Below, piece after piece: positions 54,632 through 64,000 of a DNA stretch of 64,000 bases (the stretch's first letter is position 1; every line of letters begins with the position of its first letter). Origin of the DNA: Larix kaempferi (lineage: Eukaryota > Streptophyta > Pinopsida > Pinales > Pinaceae). Location of the stretch: the NCBI GenBank assembly GCA_027924585.1, contig BSBM01000125.1, positions 3,787,001 to 3,851,000 of the forward strand, read 5' to 3'. The notes under the pieces were generated by a model. The model was not told the origin of the DNA. It did no database searches and saw only the letters and a program-made list of their open reading frames with translations. Both the position numbers and the translations under genes were made by a program.

Positions 54632-55608
54632 CCAATTTTTTTTACAAAAAATTTGTGAGGGCAGACACAAATGGATCTCCCTAGTATGAATGGTTCAGAT
54701 CTAGAATAAAACAAGTACACAACAAAAATAACTTTCCTAGATTGATTGAGATGCAAAGTAAATCAAGAAATAACTTATCTTATGAATGAAAATCCTTTCT
54801 TCTCGTTTGCTCAAGCTCCTTACTCCTTAGATTTTCAGCTCCAAAACAAGAGAAAACAAGTTGAAACTAACAAATCGTGAAAGCATATGATTATGAATCA
54901 ATCTAGATAGGCAATCAAAGAATCTAATCCTAAACATTATAAAGAAAATAAGTTTATGGAAAGAACTTTTATTAAATGTAATCATAGAAAATACAAAGAG
55001 AGAGGTGTTACAACCAATGCTTTAACGTCGTAACTACTTTCGAACAATCCTAGCCTCAAATATCAAATATTTTCCTCCTATGGATGAAGAGGATCTCCTA
55101 GCATAATTTCACCAGCATGTGGGTACTCTATCTTTCCTCTCTTAGAAATGGAGAGTGGGTTCATATTTATAGGAAAAAAGAGATAGGAGAGGTTGAGGAT
55201 TTAGGGCAGAAGATTAAGGGATCATCCCACTAGGTAAGGGCATCGAATGCCACATTTCCATGTATGTAGGGATAATCCTCCATGAAACCCAAGGTTTGAG
55301 AAGTTTCTCAAAGCTTCTCTTTATCCACTTCAACCAACACTGATGCACCTTGCACAAAGGAAAATCGCATCAGTGGAATGGTGATTCCCCTTGTGCAAGG
55401 GAAACCTGCATCACTGATGCTCCGTCAATGTGCAGAGCCCGTCACCTAAGGTCTGATGCACCTTTCCAGTGAGCAAGGCGTGTCGAGGTGACAACAAAAT
55501 TCAAAGGGATAGACATCAACTCTTCATTTGGTATTTTATCCCAAGTGCTTTAGGAAAAAAGGCATATAGAGGACACATAACTCATGATCACAATATTTTG
55601 GTGTAACA
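54632..55608 (-). repeat. Inverted G1 LTR fragment Q (R/U5 side) with start of primer site
   Basis: On the minus strand it matches 37369-38331 of copy P, including the TATA region and the LTR end CCTCACA, then runs through the spacer TAAAAAAAATTGG to the first bases of the primer site, where it is cut at 54632. The other end, TGTTACACC at 55608, abuts gag of copy E. Two CTTG(CA/TG)CAAGG-type dyads with GCATCA words lie near 55345-55430. Confidence 0.7.
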
Positions 55609-57110
55609 TAGTCAGAAATTGTAACTGTCGGTTTGGCTATGGGTACTGGTATTATTGGTGTGGTATTTGAGTACTAGTAGGACCATATATCAATTAATTG
55701 TAAGGTACTCCCATATAGGGTTGGCCATATGGTGGGGTTCCTCCTATGTTGAGAGGTGGGACCGATGGGTGTCCTCCACCTGATTGAGGGGGTCCTTCAG
55801 TGAGGGTGCTGGACGGGTGGTGGGAGTGGAGGTGGGATAGGTGGTGGAGATGGAGGTGGGATAGATGGTGGCAGTGATGGTGGGGGAGGGGGTGGTCTAT
55901 TGGCTAGGGGTCTAGTCACTAGAAAATGATGATGCCCCCATGGGGTGTTTTTGTTTCCAAGGTGAGGTACTCCTGGATAAAGGTTTCCTGGATTAGTTTG
56001 ATGGATTTGACCCATTGCTATATTATGATTACCTAGATATGTATAACACCATGGGGATTGGTACCATACAGATGGTCCTACTGCATGATGTGATCATGAG
56101 GGTTGTCCCATGGCTGGGGCGAACTCCAATTCATATTATAAGTCATAAATGAAGGTGGCCCTCCACCTACATTTTGTCCACTAACTAAATTTTTACCCCA
56201 GTTATATTTTTTCCACTAACTAATGGTTTCCCTCTAGTTAAATTTTGTCCACTAACCAAGGTTTTCCACGTGATTATGTTTTGTCCACTGAACATAGGTT
56301 TACCTCATATTTTGACCACAAACTAGGGCGTGACTTACTACAATACTTTGTTGTGAATGTTGTGTTCCGGTCACGAAGTTAACAGTGGTTGAAGGTTGCC
56401 CCCTAGTCATTGGGGTAAAAAGAGGTCTAGAACCGACCAAATGTGAAATAGGTGGAAAAGATGGTTGGCCTGATTCGTAGGGGGTCATATTATGAACATA
56501 CATTCCTGGTGAAGGAAGAGTAAAATAATTCATAGGGGAATGGTGTTCGGAATTCACTACTTCCGAATTGGATTGGGAAGGGAAACTTTGGCACCTTACC
56601 CGGTCTCCAAGTGTTAATAAGTGAGCCACGATATCTTGAAGTGGTCCAAAAAAATCCACGTTCAGGCCAATTCTAGTAGGGCACGGAGGCAGTGGTGAAC
56701 CAAAATCATAAATAATGTGTCCTAAGGAGGTCCCCCAAAATGAAGCATTTAGACCAAAAGAAGTTATTATCGGGTCATTTGGAGGTCGAGTGAATATCCA
56801 ATCGACAACACTAGGGTGAACTTCAAGTGAGTGATGAAAAGATGTGTCATGTATCACTTTTTTTATTTAACAATTGAGTAGATTTCACCACCCTTTTAAT
56901 CCATTGTTCAAACTTTTCACTTAATTGGGTCAAGTCATGTCTTAATTCTTCATTTTCTCCATATGTTGGGAATCAATCCTTGGGTGGTTTGCTTGGAGTA
57001 TGAATTTTTACACTTCCTTTTGGTGGAATTTTGAACAATATAAATATATCACACCCTGGGATTCCGACAAATAGATCCTTCTACTCAAATTTATTCAAAT
57101 TTAAAATGGC
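55609..57110 (-). pseudogene. G1 gag fragment, copy E
   Basis: Minus strand. The N-terminal side (about 57110-56860) encodes GIPGCDIFILF and a helical ENEELRHDLTQLSEKFEQW. The stretch 56857-56300 is open for 185 codons (MIHDTSFHHSLEVHPS ... MTRGQPSTTVNFVTGTQ). A segment with several 12-13-residue repeats of the type TRGKPLVSGQN follows (56330-56150), then a Pro-rich part (PPPPPPSLPPS, 55900-55800). Stops are present in the N-terminal part and elsewhere. It overlaps the same gag portion as copy C, so it belongs to a different copy. Confidence 0.7.
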
Positions 57111-57128
57111 ATACCTTTTTGTTGTTGT

Positions 57129-57668
57129 TGCAACATCCCCCCAAAATTTTGTAAATATTGGGGTCCCTCATTATTATTTTTTTGTAGAAAGTTTACTTAG
57201 GAGCTAAAGCATTCCCTAGAAGGTCTTTTATACTTAGTTTTTCTAGAGAAGTTATTTTTTGAGTTTGTTCCTCTTTTTATTCTAAGTCAAAACTCAACTT
57301 TTTCATCCGAAACTGCAGCCAAACTCAGCCTTTTCACTTGCAATGGCGGAAGAACTCACAAAGTTCTGCTGCAACAGGTGCCTTTTTTTTTGTCAAGTCT
57401 TTTGACCTTGTAACTTTCGGGCAAACTCACCAAGTTCACCCAAAACGATGGGAGAACTCGATGAGTCTCGCCGCAATGGTCGAACAACTCAAAAGGTTTT
57501 GCCACAACGAGCGGAAGATTTTTAATTTCTTACTAAGGCACGAAGCCACTTTTTTGGGCGAACTCGGCAGGTTCCGCCACAAAGTCGAGCGAACTCACTG
57601 AGTTCCACCGCAACATCGGAACAACTCTTATAAGTTTGCCGCGACGGGCGTGTTAACATCCAAAAAGT
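57129..57668 (+). repeat. 5' LTR of element D, U3 side
   Basis: The probable start is TGCAACATCCCCCC near 57129 (uncertain; the partner LTR is outside the window). It contains the AACTC/GAGTT repeat cluster. It joins 60794-61504 when the solo LTR at 57669-60788 and one AAAAG are removed, giving an LTR of about 1.25 kb. Confidence 0.5.
57287..57650. repeat. Degenerate repeat: AACTC-n4-RGTT followed by YYGCCRCAAC
   Basis: Eight or so units, for example near 57353, 57423, 57451, 57485, 57563, 57591 and 57623. Each has AACTC, four bases, then AGTT/GAGT (a small imperfect palindrome), then a CpG-bearing GCCGCAAC-like tail. Spacing is about 28-78 bases. This region is distinctly richer in CpG than its surroundings. 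Confidence 0.65.
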
Positions 57669-60600
57669 GTAATACCCCATTTTGACCCTTAGGATATATT
57701 AGCTTTTAATGTAAATATTGTATACATGTGATGTATGTTTTCCTATCGTGGATCTCAAGGCCAAGGCCCCGCTAGTGGAAGCTCGAACTTTATTTAAAGG
57801 CAATTATTAGACATCATGTTACCCATGTGCTATTTAGCCATGGAACATTGTAAAAATGATGTAAATAAACATCATGCAATAAAATACCAAAACTGGCTAT
57901 GGAGGCAACGAATGAGAAGGGGCCATGTGTATCCACTAGGGAGTGGTGAGGGGGCTATGGTATTGAACCATAGGCTACCATATGTCACCTTGAGAACCCA
58001 TTTGACTTTCCTTGTTGACATTTAATTCTGTTGTAAGGAAGTGGTTGAGGAATTCATTCCATGGCTTCAATGGAGCATGGGTAGCCCAGAAATTCATATG
58101 GCAGAGTATGGGATCTATTTTCTTGTGCCACAAGTCACTCTACCTCAGGGGAGTTGATTCTTCCTCATTCCCATTCCATTGTGGAAGTTACCAGCATCAA
58201 TTTTCATCAAAAAAAAAATGAATTCCCAGCAGGGAGAAAAACCACAAATCACAACTGTGAAAGAACCCACGTTTTGAAGAGCCAAAAATGCCCAGATTTG
58301 GTATTTGACAATGAAATCCAATGGGGGATCCATAGGTATGAACCTTGGGGCGAATTTGGGAGCATTAGCTACCCTGAAATCCATTGGAAAACCCAGTTTT
58401 GATAGCCCAAAAAACTAGTGACGAGATTGAGTTATTCATTGACAGAATGGTGAGAAATCCAAGTGTGGATGTTCGAACAGAGGGTTGGATTGCTTGAATT
58501 TAGCTTGAGATGTCTGTAGCTCTGTGGTTGAGCTCACTGACTTAGCATCCTCCTCATTTGTCTTTTGTATGCTTGATAAACCCAACTGTGTGTTGGCTTA
58601 GCATAGTTGTTGAGTGAAACCATGGTTGTGAGTGAGCCCATCTAGTGTAACGTCCCCCTCCTATCATACAGTATGATAGAGAGGACGTGACCCTAAATGC
58701 GGACATCTAATCCCATACTTAGTAAACAAACATTCAAGTTAAAATGGAGCTTTTAACTAAGCATTCAAGTAATTGAAAGAACATATGGAAATGCATAAAC
58801 ATTTGAAAACACAGCGGAAGTAAATTCATTTAACACATCCATCATTCATTCAAATATTCATCAAATAACAATTGCAAGATTAACACAGGAGAATACTTAT
58901 CTTATAACAAAATAGTCCCAAGCAACTGGCTATGCAACTGCAACGTTCCACCCAACCATAGGCTAGTTGTGCTCATCAATATCTTAACACACTGCCACCC
59001 CCGATCTGGGCATGATCTCTACAAGGAATCAGGGAACCGCAGACTCACACATAGCCAAGCATACACCAAGATGAGCCAAGCCAATCTACAATTGGGTTTA
59101 TCAGGCTGCTAGGAAATGGAAAGGAAGAATTGCTAAGCTAGTGAGCTCAACCACAGATCTATGGATACCCCTCCCAGGTCTATTCAGCTTAGCACCCACA
59201 ATGCCTACACACCCAACACAAGGAAGAATTCTCTTCACTGCCACACAGTCCCTCAAGCCAAACCTTCCTTTCTAGTGCTCTCAGGGTGTGCATAGAAAAG
59301 TAGCCAAAGCCCTCTTGATCTTCTTGAGAGGTTACTCCCTTCACTAGGTTTATCAAGCCAATTCTTTCCACTACCACTCCAAGTTTTTTGCTCACAGGTT
59401 CAAAACAAAACTGGGATGCACATAACAGCAGAACTACACTTATTGGTCATGATAAAACGTTTTTACAGTGAGATGCCCAAAGATGGGGTTTTCATTAGCT
59501 TCAGAAAAATGTGGGAAACCCAAAAATGGAACTGGAAGATGGGGAACAACCCTGGAAATCCAAATCCATTTTTAGAAAAACGTTCATGGACATTCTGGGG
59601 CAAAAACGGCCTCCATAACAGTCCCAAATCGTGGCCCTTCTCTCCCAGCTGTTGTATAATGCAAAAACGAGCTCCCAGGCATGGAAATTGCAAAAAAACT
59701 GGATGAAAATGTGTAGGGAAAGACCCAGCTAGCTCAAAATGCGTGAGAGAGGAAAGACTGTGGGTTCATAATAGCTTTGGGCACCATTTCGTGGGTGTTT
59801 TCTTACCTAAGGAGACAAAGCACAATTTTCCAGGTTGATGGCTTTCCCATGCACGAAATTGGCTTCCATACCTCTTCATTCCCAAGGCATTAACTGCCTC
59901 AACCAACTCTTGGAAGAATTAAATGATTGGGTCCATAACCCAAAATAGGTAGTTGGTGGTTTATGGGTTTTCTCATTGACACATGGATCAACACCATTGG
60001 CTCAAGGGTTTGAATAATTCCCATCCCTATTCCTTGTAGAATCATGCCCCCATCTCTTTGTTGCATAGCATAGCCAGTTGTGGGTTTTTCATTAAAATTC
60101 GTATTTACATGATGTCTTATTTACATTGTGACTATCTAGCACAAGAACCATAGGCATCTATTCCTTTAATTGCCGATACATCAACGCTAAATCAATGGTG
60201 GGGCCTTGGCCTTGAGCTCCTCACCATGATTAAATTACAATATTTACATCATTTACGATTTAATACAAAGGGGGTCAAAATGGGTACATTACATCTAGTT
60301 CCTCCTTAGTGGATACACAACCTAGCTCAGGGGTGATCTCTCGGCTGAAAGAATATAGGCTGGATAGAGATCTATGGTTGGGTGGAACGTTGCTCTCACA
60401 TAGCTAGTCGTTTGGACAGCTTCATCTTCCAGATAAGTGTTTTCTGTGATTTCAATTATATGCATTCTATTTCTTGCAATGTGTTAATTCAGGATGATAA
60501 TTGTTCATGTTAATGGAATTGATATGAAGTTTGTGCATAGCATGAGAATGGGATGGATTATCTGCCTATTGATTTATCATTTGCTTGAGATAAATATGCT

Positions 60601-60788
60601 GATGCATTTCAGTTTGTGTGTGCAATTGTGTTTATTTTCGTTGTGTATATATTGATTATGTATTTGCACACATAAGTTTTTAATTGTATGAATTTCTTAG
60701 TAATGAACGGGGTTGAGATTGCCAATAAGCCCGGTAGGTTGGTCACGTTTCCTTTCAAGGATCAGATGTGTTGGAAGGGGACGTGACA
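57669..60788 (+). mobile_element. Solo LTR (plus orientation) with a nested solo LTR
   Basis: It starts TGTAATACCCC and ends GGGGACGTGACA. AAAAG target duplications are at 57664-57668 and 60789-60793. Without the nested unit the LTR is about 1.47 kb. It carries the same blocks, in inverse, as 58646-60293 (TTTTGACCC, CTCAAGGCCAAGGCCCC, GTGGTTGAGCTCACT, GGTTGGGTGGAACGTTGC). No internal region is present, so it is a product of LTR-LTR recombination. Confidence 0.9.
58646..60293 (-). mobile_element. Nested solo LTR of the same family, minus orientation
   Basis: 1648 bp. On the minus strand it starts TGTAATGTACCC and ends GGGGGACGTTACA. TCTAG duplications are perfect (58641-58645, 60294-60298). 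No coding region. Short open frames inside are not conserved between the two LTR copies. Confidence 0.9.
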
Positions 60789-60793
60789 AAAAG

Positions 60794-61504
60794 TGCTCAC
60801 TAGGTCATTTCCCTATTCACATGATCCATTTGTACACTTTTTCCATCACTTGAGCCTCTAAAACCTTCAAAAGGTCACCAAAAAGACCATAATACACCTT
60901 TCCCCCCTCAAAATATGTATTTTTCCTCAAAAAACACAAAAAACCCTTAAAAAGGGTCCAAAATTCCCAAAAATCAATTAAAAGGGAATAATATTCAAAA
61001 AATATTAAAAAAAAAGGAAAAAGAGGAAAAAAGAAACCTAAACCATTTTGGTCAATACCATTGGTTTCCTCAAACCATAATGGTATTCCCCATCACCAAA
61101 GAACTATAAAAAGGTAATAGGGGCTCCTCACTATTCATCCATATTTCATCCTATCCTTATGCTTCCAAATTCCCTTTGAGAGCCATTGCCTCCTTTTTGA
61201 GTTTGAAGATCCCCATTAAAGCATTGGAGAAGAAGAGACCATTCGACATTGGAGCACCTCAACCTTGGAGCTGCTCAAACTCACCATCCTCACCATTTGA
61301 GGTAATACAAAAGATCAATTTTTTTTATTTCTTGTTTTATTATGGATCTCATTGTTTATTCTTCTTAAATCTAGTTTTTATTTCTTTGCACATGTTAGAT
61401 CAGATTTACTGTTATTTACATTAGTTTTTATTTTTACATTGAGATTGCTGCTACTAGTTAGCAGGTGCTCTTTAGCACATGCTTGGTTGCAAAACCAAGC
61501 AACA
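60794..61504 (+). repeat. 5' LTR of element D, promoter/R/U5 side
   Basis: It continues 57129-57668. TATAAAAAGG is at 61105-61114. The end GCAACA (61504) is followed by a primer site. A perfect 8-base stem, GCTTGGTT...AACCAAGC, lies at about 61482-61501 near the LTR end. Confidence 0.7.
61105..61114 (+). promoter_or_regulatory. TATA box of the element D LTR
   Basis: TATAAAAAGG about 400 bp before the LTR end. Confidence 0.55.
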
Positions 61505-61509
61505 GTTTT

Positions 61510-61524
61510 TGGCGACTCCGTTGG
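61510..61524 (+). promoter_or_regulatory. Primer binding site of element D
   Basis: TGGCGACTCCGTTGG, five bases after the LTR end; same type as element A (3355-3372). Confidence 0.75.
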
Positions 61525-63209
61525 TTTTTTAACTTTGAATCTTTGATTTAGATCTATATTTTAGTTGTTTTTTCCCTCTAAAGTTGTAGATCTGCCATAC
61601 TAGTCAGCCTCTTCATTGTTGTCCTAGCCATTGGCCTGTTCTACAGCTTAAAACGACCAAAAATTTCAATTTTTGGGTTCATTTTTTGGCGACGTCTTCC
61701 ATTCGTCGCATCGCGACTTTTGGCCCGACATTCGCGATTCACATCGCGTCTTTCAGCCCATTTTCCGCACTACACATTGCGGCTATTAGCCTCATTCCCA
61801 TGGGGCGCATCGCACATTTTAGACTGATAACCGCGATCTGCCGCACAGGTTTTGCCTACATCGCCGTGATTTCACATTGCAGCTTTTAGCCCGAAAGCCA
61901 CGATCCACATCGTGGTTTCTCCGCCGACAGTCGTGATATCGTCTGTTTCGTATGGCCCATTTTTCTAAGTTTTTCTTCCTGCTATCTTTCCTGAATTTTT
62001 TGGACAACCCACTGTTTTATTTTTGCAGCATTTAAAACTCATATTTATTTCGTATTTTATGCTTTGCTACATTATTTTTTAAAAATTTTCAGTTTAGTGA
62101 AAGAAAAAGAGTGAAGCATTTTGTAGTTAGAAATTTCATATTTTACAATTTAGAACCATAATTTTAATTTGTTTTATATTTTTCCCAAGTGAGTTTATTT
62201 TTATGCTATTTGCTTTACCATAATTTTTTAAAGAATTCCTCATATTTTTTGAAAAGTTTTTAAAAGCATTTACATTTAAATCGTTTTCCATATTTACATT
62301 GCCGTCTATTTTGCAAGTTAAAATCCTTATTTTAATTTGTACATTTTTTGCCCAAGCGAGGCATCTTTGTTTTAAGTACATAACCACACCATCACACAAT
62401 CTGTCACAATAAATCCAAGTGAGCCTTAAAATTCTCTTAACTCAACCAACATTCTAACCCTGTCTGGGGAACACAAAAAAGAATATTGTAATTAGGTAGG
62501 ACTGAGGGGATAAGTATCCAAATAACACCCCTCACTCACTTACATGTTGAGACATAGTGGTTGACATTTAGGGTACCAAAATCCCTTATTATTTGTTGGC
62601 ACGGTTTAAAACCAATTCGTCGGGAAGGCCTCTCCCTTAGGAGGGTTGAAGTAGCCATACTGTTTCCGGAGGCCTGAGTGGAATACCGCAATCCAATTAG
62701 TCACCGAAGGATACCTACTCATTGTTCTCGTTGTACCACCCTTGTGGGAGTACAACGGTGATAGAACAAGAGCTGCAGATTCACCCAACTGGACGTGTCA
62801 TGAACGAGGTATCTCAGTGGCCCATTTTATAGGATTGACTACCCTGTATCCCTCCCGGTAGGGGGATATCTAGCCTTTGATTCTACAATTTATATTATCT
62901 AACTTGGATTTCATCACTTTGCAGAGGATATGTCTTGTCGAGTCATGATACTTTTTAGTTAGGTGTTTTCATGCTCTATTACCTCCCTTTGGTTAGTGAG
63001 TACACCTTTTTCTATTTTTAGGAGCCGTTTGCATGTTGGTTTTTTTACCACATTTTTTATTACTCCACTTACTATAGCACGGCTGTTATAGTAAGTGTTT
63101 TGAGGTTGGTTGTTGGCCTGAGTGCCATTATTTTTTACGCTCCCCTCTTGCACACGTGGTTGCATTAGGGATTTCGAGCTTTCCACTCACCACCACCTAG
63201 TAGTTTTAA
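61525..63209 (+). other. Leader of element D
   Basis: 1.7 kb without a supported gene apart from the 33-bp repeat block. A large region near 62580-62790 holds short GC-rich stretches but nothing recognised. Confidence 0.6.
61709..61940 (+). repeat. 33-bp tandem repeat in the leader of element D (11 codons, open)
   Basis: Seven units of 33-34 bp, each starting CATCGC/CATTGC-like, with a TTTTAGCCC-like middle and a CGCGAT-like end, in a CpG-rich stretch within AT-rich DNA. One phase is open across the first five to six units (start near 61686), giving an 11-residue periodic peptide (RIATFGPTFAI, HIASFSPFSAL and so on). An upstream ORF or a structured RNA element is possible; neither is shown. 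Confidence 0.7.
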
Positions 63210-64000
63210 TTGACAACTATCACCATTGAGTCCCCGAGACGTTCTCGACATTTCTGGGGTGAACCCCCACAATACGGTTCACTTGACACCACTCGTCATA
63301 AACGAAGAGCACTGTCACTTGAATCTACATGTCATCGACGTAGAGCCTCGTCATCCGATTCTGATGCACCTCGTTTCACATCTAACTTTGAGGAAGAATC
63401 CGAACGTCCTACATACACAACACCCACTAGCCCCATGGCTGGTTTGCATTTTGACTCCTTCTTCACAGGGACTGTTGGTGGAATATCCACCACCCCTGCC
63501 ACCACAATGGCCACTACTACCACACCTTCCTTAGGGATTCCCAACATGGGACCCACACCTACATTAGGCATGCCCACAATAGGAGCTATACCTACCATCC
63601 CCGCTACCACTCAGATCCCAACACCGATTGGACATCTTCCCAACCCATCTGTAACTCAAGTTGCACTTGGCGATGCAGGCCCCTCCCACACACCTTTGGG
63701 TGGAGGGAACATACCTTCCATAAATAATATTCCCCTAGGGGGAAGCAACCCAATACATAACGCTACCACTAGCACTTATGCCCCCATGACAATGTCATAC
63801 CCCTTTGCCAGTTTGCCATTTTTGGCTAGCCTTAACCTACCAGACTTGGAAAGGCTAACAGATGATCCCATTAGACATGACCCTACTTGGCCCCCCTTGC
63901 CCACAAAGCTCCCCTCAGACATCCCAAAGTTTGAAGGGAAGGCTGGGGAAGACCCCCAAAACCATATCATGATGTTTCACCTATGGTGTTCCTCAAACTC
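63210..64000 (+). CDS. gag: Gag of element D, partial (runs off right edge)
   Basis: The frame is open from after TAA 63207 to the window edge (263 codons). The first in-frame ATG is 63435 (MAGLHFDSFFTG), but clearly protein-like sequence precedes it (basic RRRASSSDSD, then FEEESERPTY). A better context for a start, ACCATTGAG near 63220, has ATT where ATG might have been. Residues after 63435 are Pro/Thr/Gly-rich with repeated TIGAIPT/TLGMPT-type units, then the capsid begins: SDIPKFEGKAGEDPQNHIMMFHLWCSS, matching KFDGKPGEKPNNHVMTYHLWCSS of G1 copy C. It belongs to the Tat-like branch. Confidence 0.75.
   Translation, partial: MTTITIESPRRSRHFWGEPPQYGSLDTTRHKRRALSLESTCHRRRASSSDSDAPRFTSNFEEESERPTYTTPTSPMAGLHFDSFFTGTVGGISTTPATTMATTTTPSLGIPNMGPTPTLGMPTIGAIPTIPATTQIPTPIGHLPNPSVTQVALGDAGPSHTPLGGGNIPSINNIPLGGSNPIHNATTSTYAPMTMSYPFASLPFLASLNLPDLERLTDDPIRHDPTWPPLPTKLPSDIPKFEGKAGEDPQNHIMMFHLWCSSN

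Noticed and set aside
57338-57601. 87-codon plus-strand frame across the AACTC repeats
   Set aside because: It lies in U3, is made of the repeat words and matches no Gag or Pol part.
58145-58402. Overlapping 80-codon frames on both strands within the outer solo LTR
   Set aside because: Not kept in the second LTR copy (58646-60293); chance frames.
61482-61527. Possible tRNA-like or host RNA gene near the element D primer site
   Set aside because: Only the primer-site complement and a short stem near the LTR end are present; no cloverleaf can be drawn.
61709-61940. CRISPR-like periodic repeat
   Set aside because: Units are contiguous without unique spacers, are degenerate and lie in a plant retrotransposon leader.

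Overview
The window looks like intergenic DNA from a large, repeat-rich plant nuclear genome. Almost every supported feature is an LTR retrotransposon or a relic of one. I found no convincing host gene, tRNA, rRNA or CRISPR array. The element types (Athila- and Tat/Ogre-like Ty3/Gypsy, Ty1/Copia primed by initiator tRNA-Met, 1.5-2 kb LTRs, deep nesting, solo LTRs) are typical of seed plants. A conifer or another giant-genome plant would fit, but the sequence alone does not fix the species.

Layout from left to right. 1-4424: the 5' half of a minus-strand Tat/Ogre-like element ('A': LTR, primer site, leader, gag-protease running off the left edge). 4430-6668: a decayed minus-strand gag-pol piece of an older family ('G1', copy B), whose LTR (6669-7143 plus 20104-21341) is split by a Copia element at 7144-20098 (5-bp target duplication AGATG). 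The Copia element carries a 5'-truncated Athila-like element at 9263-15997, so nesting here is three deep. 22637-23763: a decayed frame resembling plant-mobile-domain proteins. 24142-24558: a decayed RNase H-like frame. 24561-29428: a TG...CA unit of 4.87 kb with perfect CATGG target duplication, holding a broken gene for a coiled-coil protein. 29534-36248: decayed G1 pol and gag (copy C), minus strand, with a 573-bp foldback MITE in the protease region. 36249-38309 onward: a plus-strand G1 element (copy P). Inside its leader sits a young full-length Athila-like element (39218-52488, GCATT duplication, two 1560-bp LTRs with about 11 differences). 54632-57110: inverted G1 LTR and gag pieces (Q, E). 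57129 to the right edge: the 5' part of a plus-strand element 'D'. Its LTR is split by a solo LTR (57669-60788, AAAAG duplication), which is itself split by a second solo LTR of the same family in the opposite direction (58646-60293, TCTAG duplication).

The most notable unit is the full-length Athila-like element. Its first ORF, gag, protease and RT-integrase all lie in one reading frame, separated only by stop codons. Its Gag has five zinc knuckles, and a second capsid-like segment precedes RT. After integrase comes a 930-codon ORF with a conserved N-terminal domain, a basic nuclear-signal-like stretch and a very long coiled coil, in the place where an env-like gene would be expected; it shows no signal peptide or membrane segment. 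The truncated copy carries the same ORF with one nonsense codon. The TG...CA unit at 24561-29428 encodes a decayed protein of similar overall architecture.

Relative ages: G1 copies are oldest (multiple stops, lost catalytic residues). The Copia insertion is intermediate (about 30 substitutions plus two indels between LTRs). The full Athila-like copy is the youngest. Coordinates of LTR edges are exact where a target duplication is named and approximate elsewhere.
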